Assembly (NCBI GenBank): GCA_023429855.1
Contig: JAEZDB010000354.1
Coordinates: 1-10,270, forward strand
Source: Actinomycetes bacterium
GTDB taxonomy: Bacteria > Actinomycetota > Thermoleophilia > Solirubrobacterales > Solirubrobacteraceae
DNA: 10,270 nt
Reading direction: 5' to 3'
Part shown: positions 6,148-10,270 of the stretch, piece after piece
How the letters are laid out: each line of letters begins with the position of its first letter
How positions within the stretch are numbered: the first letter of the stretch is position 1
The notes under the pieces: generated by a model
The model's input: the letters and a program-made list of their open reading frames with translations, nothing else
The model's database searches: none
What the model was told of the DNA's origin: nothing
Translations under genes and position numbers: made by a program

Positions 6148-6697
6148 GCTCCAGCCGGTCGCTCTGGCGTTCGGCGGTTTCAAGCACCCAAAGGGTGATG
6201 AACCCCAGTACCCAGGCCGCCGGGAGCAACGTCAGGGTCGCGACGAGCGTGGCGGCATCGCCCAGCCCCACGAGCGTTGGCAGCAGCAAGACGACCGACG
6301 CGCACGCGAAGTGGCCGACGATCTGGCGGCGGCTATCGAGCCACACCGCGGAGAGCGAGCCGACGAAGATGGCCACGGGAAGTGCGCCGATCGTGTGCGG
6401 CGCCATCAGGACCATGGCGGTTGCCGTCCCGACGTAAGCGAACGCGATGACGGCGTGCGTGAGCGGTGCATCGGGCTCCGGTGGCGCCGTTCGAGCGAGA
6501 CCGATCGCAAACGCACCCAGCACGACGGCGAACACCCCAAGCAACAACGGGCGATCGACCGGCACGATGAGCGAGATACCCAGGCACGCAACGCAGAGGA
6601 TCGCGAAGCTCGCCGAGACCGCCCCCCATACCAGCGGGCTGAGCGCGATCTCGCGGCGAGAGACACGGCGCCCCAACGCCGGCGAGAACCTGCTCAT
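5993..6697 (-). CDS. N-terminal multi-TM part of the broken diguanylate cyclase
   Basis: From ATG 6697 the minus strand encodes a basic N-terminus, about six hydrophobic membrane segments, and a helical linker ending in LELMAMRDPLTGVGNRR, the entry into a GGDEF domain. Genuine coding ends at 6103. The remaining residues down to 5993 (RRRVVRWWRP onward) are an arginine-rich antisense reading of the inverted segment. The product would be a membrane sensor without its catalytic domain. The TM domain has the look of the MASE-like input domains common on cyclases, but I cannot assign a named family or ligand. It is divergent from the acetoacetyl-CoA synthetase gene. No strong ribosome-binding site is visible before the ATG. 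Confidence 0.7.
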   Translation of the reverse strand: MSRFSPALGRRVSRREIALSPLVWGAVSASFAILCVACLGISLIVPVDRPLLLGVFAVVLGAFAIGLARTAPPEPDAPLTHAVIAFAYVGTATAMVLMAPHTIGALPVAIFVGSLSAVWLDSRRQIVGHFACASVVLLLPTLVGLGDAATLVATLTLLPAAWVLGFITLWVLETAERQSDRLELMAMRDPLTGVGNRRLRRRVVRWWRPKARVREGCRQRRSGDRHRRRAPRHR

Positions 6698-6835
6698 GCC
6701 CGAAGATTCGACTGCAGGGCGCAGTTTTTGAAGTACGCCTCAACAATGCTTCGGGCCCAGGGGCGATCTATGGTGCACGGTCCGCCGCGTCCCACCGGGA
6801 GACGGCGGTGACCTTCTCATCGACGAGCCGTTCCC
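6698..6835. other. Divergent intergenic region
   Basis: This gap separates the minus-strand cyclase start from the plus-strand GTG at 6836 and should hold promoters for both. On the plus strand TATGGT at 6769-6774 fits the actinobacterial TAnnnT -10 pattern, but its -35 is poor. No convincing minus-strand promoter was identified. Confidence 0.35.
6782..6808. repeat. Strong inverted repeat upstream of acetoacetyl-CoA synthetase
   Basis: CCGCCG at 6782-6787 pairs with CGGCGG at 6803-6808. Inside, TCCC at 6790-6793 pairs with GGGA at 6797-6800 around a three-base loop, with a 2x2 internal mismatch. That gives ten base pairs, nine of them G-C. It ends 27 bases before GTG 6836, so it would form a hairpin in the 5' leader if transcription starts near 6780, or it may be a regulator site. 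There is no U-tract, so it is not a standard terminator. Confidence 0.45.
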
Positions 6836-8713
6836 GTGACCACGCCACACGACACCGAAGCTCCGCTCTGGACGCCGTCTTCGCAGCGCGCTCGGGCAAG
6901 CCGGATGCACGACTTCCTCACCGCAGCCGGCTTCGACGCGTACGACGACGCGCTGACCTGGTCGGTCGAGGACCCTGCCGCGTTCTGGTCGACGATCGCC
7001 GACTACTTCGGCGTACGGTGGAGCCATCCGCCGCGGCAGCCGCTGGAGTGGTCGAGCGTCGAACGAGCCACCTGGTTTGAGGGTGCGACGCTCTCGTACG
7101 CCGAGCACGCGCTGTGCGGACCAGGCAAAGACGACGACGCCCCGGCACTGCACTACGCGTCCGAGCTGGGCTCGCTCCGCGCCTGGACCTGGGGCGAACT
7201 CCGGCGGGAGACGGCGCGAATCCGCGGAGGCTTGGAGGCGCTTGGCGTCACGGCGGGCGACCGCGTCTGCGCGTACCTGCCCAACCTGCCGCAAACCGCC
7301 GCGGCGATGCTCGCGACCAGCTCGCTCGGGGCGATCTGGTCGTCGGCAGCCCCCGAGTTCGGGGCTGGCGGCGTGATCGACCGCTTCGCGCAGCTCCAGC
7401 CGAAGGTGCTACTCGCGGTCGACGGCTACCGGTACGCTGGCCGGGACTTCGACCGCGCCGAGCACGTCGCTGCGATCCACGAAGCGGTCGGCGGCCAGCT
7501 CGTGCGGTTCGGACACCTCGACGGAGGCGGCTGGCAACCCGGGTTCTTGACCGACCGCCCGCTCACCTTCACGCCGGTGCCGTTCGAACACCCGCTGTGG
7601 GTGCTCTACTCCTCAGGCACGACCGGCCTGCCGAAGGCGATCGTGCACAGCCACGGCGGCATCGTCCTCGAGCACCTCAAGCAGCTCGGCCTGCACGCCG
7701 ACGCCGGGCCCGACACCCGGCTGATGTGGTTCACGACCACCGGCTGGATGATGTGGAACTGGCTCGTCGGCGGACTGCTCGTCGGCGCGCAGCTCGTCCT
7801 CTACGACGGCAGCCCCGCCGGCGACGCGCTCTGGGACCTCGCCGAGCAGGCGCAGGTCACCACGTTTGGGACGAGCCCGGCGTGGCTTGAGGCCCAGCGC
7901 AAAGCCGGATCGGGCCGGCGGCGACGGCCTCCGCACCTGACTGCCATCGGGTGCACCGGGGCGCCGCTGAGCCCGGAGACGGCGAGATGGATCTCCGGCG
8001 TCCTCGGCCCCGAGGTGTGGCTGTTCTCGATCTCCGGCGGCACCGACGTCTGCACCGCCTTCGCCGGCGGCGTCCCCACGCTGGCCGTCTACGCCGACGA
8101 GATGCAGCGCCCCTGCCTCGGCTGCCGCCTGGAGGCACGCAGCGGCGAGCTCGTCGTCGCCGCGCCGCTGCCGTCGATGCCGGTGGCCTTCTGGGGCGAC
8201 GACGACAGCACGCGCTTGCACGACGCCTACTTCGCGGCCCACCCCGGCGTCTGGACGCACGGCGACTTCGTGCAGTTCTCGGACCGCGGCGGCGTCACCA
8301 TCACGGGCCGCAGCGACGCGACGATCAACCGCGGCGGCGTTCGGATCGGTACCGCGGAGATCTACCGCGCCGTCCTCGCGCTCGACGATGTCGACGACGC
8401 GGTCGTCGTGGAGACCGACGACCGCATCGTCATGTTCGCCGCCCTGCGGACCGACCGAGTGAATGAGGAGATCCGCGCGGCGCTCACCGACCGCATCCGG
8501 CGCTACTGCTCGCCCCGCCATGTGCCCGACGACATCGTCGTCGTCCCTGCTATCCCCCGCACGCTGAGCGGCAAGGCCGTCGAGGTCCCGATCAAACGCA
8601 TCCTGCTCGGCGACCCGCCGACCGCGGCGATCTCCCTGGATAGCCTCGCCAACCCGCAAGCCCTGCAGCCGGTCATCGACTACGAGGCCGGCGACCGGTC
8701 CCGCTGCCTTTAG
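6836..8713 (+). CDS. Acetoacetyl-CoA synthetase (acetoacetate--CoA ligase)
   Basis: This 625-residue enzyme of the ANL/AMP-forming family activates acetoacetate with ATP and CoA to acetoacetyl-CoA, AMP and pyrophosphate in the cytosol. It feeds ketone bodies or PHB breakdown products back into metabolism. PLWTPSSQRARASRMHDF at the N-terminus and SLGAIWSSAAPEFGAGGVID are typical of acetoacetate ligases. The P-loop is YSSGTTGLPKA (about 257-267). TTTGWMMWN (about 300) is the characteristic family motif. WTHGD (473-477) and GRSDATINRGGVRIG (491-505) form the adenylate and hinge region. K580 in RTLSGKAVEVPIKR is the catalytic lysine. Length is close to the usual 650. GTG 6836 is preferred because the family N-terminus begins right there; an ATG at 6908 would remove it. 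No strong ribosome-binding site is seen. The gene appears monocistronic and intact. Confidence 0.93.
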   Translation: MTTPHDTEAPLWTPSSQRARASRMHDFLTAAGFDAYDDALTWSVEDPAAFWSTIADYFGVRWSHPPRQPLEWSSVERATWFEGATLSYAEHALCGPGKDDDAPALHYASELGSLRAWTWGELRRETARIRGGLEALGVTAGDRVCAYLPNLPQTAAAMLATSSLGAIWSSAAPEFGAGGVIDRFAQLQPKVLLAVDGYRYAGRDFDRAEHVAAIHEAVGGQLVRFGHLDGGGWQPGFLTDRPLTFTPVPFEHPLWVLYSSGTTGLPKAIVHSHGGIVLEHLKQLGLHADAGPDTRLMWFTTTGWMMWNWLVGGLLVGAQLVLYDGSPAGDALWDLAEQAQVTTFGTSPAWLEAQRKAGSGRRRRPPHLTAIGCTGAPLSPETARWISGVLGPEVWLFSISGGTDVCTAFAGGVPTLAVYADEMQRPCLGCRLEARSGELVVAAPLPSMPVAFWGDDDSTRLHDAYFAAHPGVWTHGDFVQFSDRGGVTITGRSDATINRGGVRIGTAEIYRAVLALDDVDDAVVVETDDRIVMFAALRTDRVNEEIRAALTDRIRRYCSPRHVPDDIVVVPAIPRTLSGKAVEVPIKRILLGDPPTAAISLDSLANPQALQPVIDYEAGDRSRCL

Positions 8714-8740
8714 CCCAGCGGCCCCGACCGAGTTCACAAC

Positions 8741-8766
8741 TTGGCAGGCGCGTGTCCATCTAGTCT
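8741..8766 (+). promoter_or_regulatory. Possible leaderless promoter of the RTX gene
   Basis: TAGTCT at 8761-8766 fits the actinobacterial -10 consensus TAnnnT. The A of ATG 8773 lies seven bases after it, where transcription would start, so the mRNA would begin at its start codon. TTGGCA at 8741-8746 resembles a -35 box, though the 14-base gap is short. No Shine-Dalgarno precedes the ATG, which agrees with leaderless translation. Confidence 0.4.
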
Positions 8767-8772
8767 GCGCGG

Positions 8773-10270
8773 ATGCGCCAACTTCCTGCGTGTCTTGCGA
8801 CGATCGCGTCCCTGCTGCTCTTCCCGGCATTCGGTTCCGCCGCGACCACCGTTGGCATCGTCGGCGGAGCTGGCGCCACCGGTGGCGGCGTGCAGGTACA
8901 GGCCGACCCCGCAGCGGTCGTCAACGCACTCACGATCACCAAGCTCGACCAGACCCACATCCGCGTCGTCGACACCGCCAGCCCGCTGACGCCAGCGTCG
9001 CCGTCGTGCTCGGCGGTCACGGCCAACCACGTCGAGTGCACGGTCACCAAACTCGCCGCCGACGTGATCGCGGGCGGCGGCGACGACGTCGTGACAATCA
9101 CCGGCGACCTGCGCACCTACGTCTCCGGCGACACCGGCAACGACACGGTCCAAGGCGGCGACGGCATCGACGACCTCGAGGGCGGCTCCGGCAACGACAC
9201 GCTCAAGGGCGGCGACGGCAACGACTTCCTCTACGACTCCTACTCAGGCGGCACGTCGGGCGACGACGACCTCGACGGCGAGGGCGGCAGCGACCTGCTC
9301 TACGGCGGCAAGGGCGCCGACACCCTCTCCGACAGCGGCGCCACCGGCGTCGACTCGGTCACGTACTTCTACGCCACCAGCGCCGTGACGCTGCGCGTCG
9401 CCGACGGCCTCGCGAACGACGGTACGGGCGTCGCCCACGGCGCCGACGCCGCCGACCTCGACGAGGTCCAGACCGGCTTCGAGAAGATCCAGGGCAGCCA
9501 GAGCTTCGGCGACACGATCGCCGGAGGCCCAGCACCCGAGACGATCAACGGCTCCGGCGGCGACGACGATCTCGACGGAGGCGCCGGCGCCGACACGATC
9601 GAGGGCAACGGCGGCAACGACACGCTCCGCTCCCGCGACGACGTCACCGACGCGCACCTGGCATGCGACTCGCCGTCCGACCCGGCAGGCACCGTCGGCA
9701 CCGCCGACAAGGCGATCATCGACGCCGACGACCCGGAGCCGATCGGCTGCGAGACCGTCGACCGGCTCGCGGCGCCCCCGACGCCGACTCCGACCCCGAC
9801 GCCCGGCCCAGGCGAGACCCCCGGCCCGGGCGAGCCAGCACCGCCGGCGCCCGGCTCCCCCACGCCGATCGTCGACACCGGCCTTCCGCCCCTGTGCCCC
9901 TCGAGCGGCTCGATCTTCCTGCGGCCCACGTCGACCTTCGGGGCCAACACCCGCGTGACCGTCAGCGTGCCCGTCGCCGGCTGGTACGTGCTGGCGCAGC
10001 TGATCTCGACCGCCGACGGGACCTCGCTCCTCGGCACACCCCGCGCGGTGCGCAGCACCAAGCCCGGCGCCCTCGACGTACCCGTGTCGTTCTACGCCAA
10101 GCCACCGGCGGCTGGCACGAGCGCCCGCGTCGCGGTCACGGTCATCGCGCCAGACTGCCGCCCGATTTCGGTCGCCGACGACATCGTTCTCCAGCCCGCA
10201 GGCGGGTCCAAGGCGGCTGCCGCCACGCCGAAGCCGGCGCAGCCGTCGCGGGCCGCGCGCCGCGCGCAGG
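8773..10270 (+). CDS. Secreted RTX-repeat (hemolysin-type Ca-binding) protein, 3' end outside window
   Basis: The frame is open to the window edge (499 codons seen). The first 23 residues form a signal peptide (MRQLPACLATIASLLLFPAFGSA). Nonapeptide RTX motifs of GGxGxDxLx type then appear: GDTGNDTVQGGDGIDDL and GGSGNDTLKGGDGNDFL at about 119-150, GGEGGSDLLYGGKGADTL at about 166-184, and GGDDDLDGGAGADTIEGNGG near 262-281. Such repeats form Ca2+-bound β-rolls outside the cell. A Pro/Thr/Gly-rich linker (about 335-368) joins a β-rich domain (SIFLRPTSTFGANTRVTVSV onward), and the visible end is Ala/Pro/basic. Proteins of this plan are common in Gram-positive soil actinobacteria, where they probably leave by Sec rather than type I secretion. 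No enzymatic domain is visible. Function and binding partner are unknown. Confidence 0.85.
   Translation, partial: MRQLPACLATIASLLLFPAFGSAATTVGIVGGAGATGGGVQVQADPAAVVNALTITKLDQTHIRVVDTASPLTPASPSCSAVTANHVECTVTKLAADVIAGGGDDVVTITGDLRTYVSGDTGNDTVQGGDGIDDLEGGSGNDTLKGGDGNDFLYDSYSGGTSGDDDLDGEGGSDLLYGGKGADTLSDSGATGVDSVTYFYATSAVTLRVADGLANDGTGVAHGADAADLDEVQTGFEKIQGSQSFGDTIAGGPAPETINGSGGDDDLDGGAGADTIEGNGGNDTLRSRDDVTDAHLACDSPSDPAGTVGTADKAIIDADDPEPIGCETVDRLAAPPTPTPTPTPGPGETPGPGEPAPPAPGSPTPIVDTGLPPLCPSSGSIFLRPTSTFGANTRVTVSVPVAGWYVLAQLISTADGTSLLGTPRAVRSTKPGALDVPVSFYAKPPAAGTSARVAVTVIAPDCRPISVADDIVLQPAGGSKAAAATPKPAQPSRAARRAQ

Larger units (their letters stand above)
4577..6697 (-). other. Reconstructed tandem membrane diguanylate cyclase locus (three pieces)
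   Basis: Joining 6697-6103 (minus), 4841-6102 (read in its present plus orientation) and 4840-4577 (minus) gives one frame of 2,121 bases, 706 residues and a stop. The order is multi-TM domain, DPLTGVGNRR (189-198), GGDEF (265-269), a second multi-TM domain, DPLTRLANRR (544-553), GGEEY (617-621), then the C-terminus. The enzyme would make c-di-GMP from two GTP at the membrane. Both domains read LDLNGFK where DLDxFK is more usual. Neither has an RxxD inhibitory site before its signature. The two halves resemble each other and suggest an internal duplication. As the window stands, no single frame encodes this protein. Confidence 0.78.

Noticed and set aside
6041..6811. 256-codon plus-strand frame opposite the cyclase N-terminus
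   Set aside because: It is a highly charged Arg/Asp/Glu/His-rich shadow of a hydrophobic membrane domain on the minus strand.
7613..8830. 405-codon minus-strand frame opposite acetoacetyl-CoA synthetase
   Set aside because: It is antisense to a clear enzyme with intact motifs. The translation is low-complexity and typical of GC-rich shadows.
9118..9240. Short repeated motifs that could suggest a CRISPR or DNA repeat array
   Set aside because: They are codon-level repeats of RTX nonapeptides inside an open frame, without spacers.
9369..10061. 230-codon minus-strand frame opposite the RTX gene
   Set aside because: It is a Ser/Pro/Gly-rich antisense reading of the Asp/Gly repeats and Pro linker, with no domain.

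Overview
The window looks like high-GC actinobacterial chromosome. Third codon positions are strongly G/C, GTG and TTG starts are frequent, and one gene appears to have a leaderless promoter. The combination of an RTX-repeat secreted protein, tandem membrane diguanylate cyclases and a Mu/Tn7-type transposon fits the Thermoleophilia/Solirubrobacterales, but that placement is an inference. No rRNA, tRNA or CRISPR array was seen.

Region 1 (1-4447) is most of a Tn5053/Tn7-like (Mu superfamily) transposon. It holds a small uncharacterised gene, a D,D-35-E transposase of TniA/TnsB type, a TniB/TnsC-type AAA ATPase and a third protein of about 510 residues. The last three overlap as one operon. The third protein is not a recognisable TniQ; its N-terminal part resembles a catalytically dead copy of the ATPase. 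The right end carries four regular 22-23 bp repeats, ends in ...ACA at 4447, and overlaps the stop codon of the third gene. The left end is not in the window. The first 38 bases are only G and C and may be a contig-edge artefact.

Region 2 (4448-6697) is one broken diguanylate cyclase locus. Three pieces in alternating orientation (minus, plus, minus) become one uninterrupted 706-codon minus-strand gene if 4841-6102 is flipped. That gene would encode [multi-TM domain-GGDEF]-[multi-TM domain-GGEEY]. Both junctions restore conserved motifs in frame with no base gained or lost. This is the most striking observation: a clean 1,262-bp intragenic inversion that breaks a c-di-GMP enzyme. It could be a switch, a one-off mutation or an assembly error.

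Region 3 (6698-10270) is ordinary host sequence: a divergent intergenic region with a strong inverted repeat, an acetoacetyl-CoA synthetase, and a secreted RTX-repeat protein that runs off the right edge.
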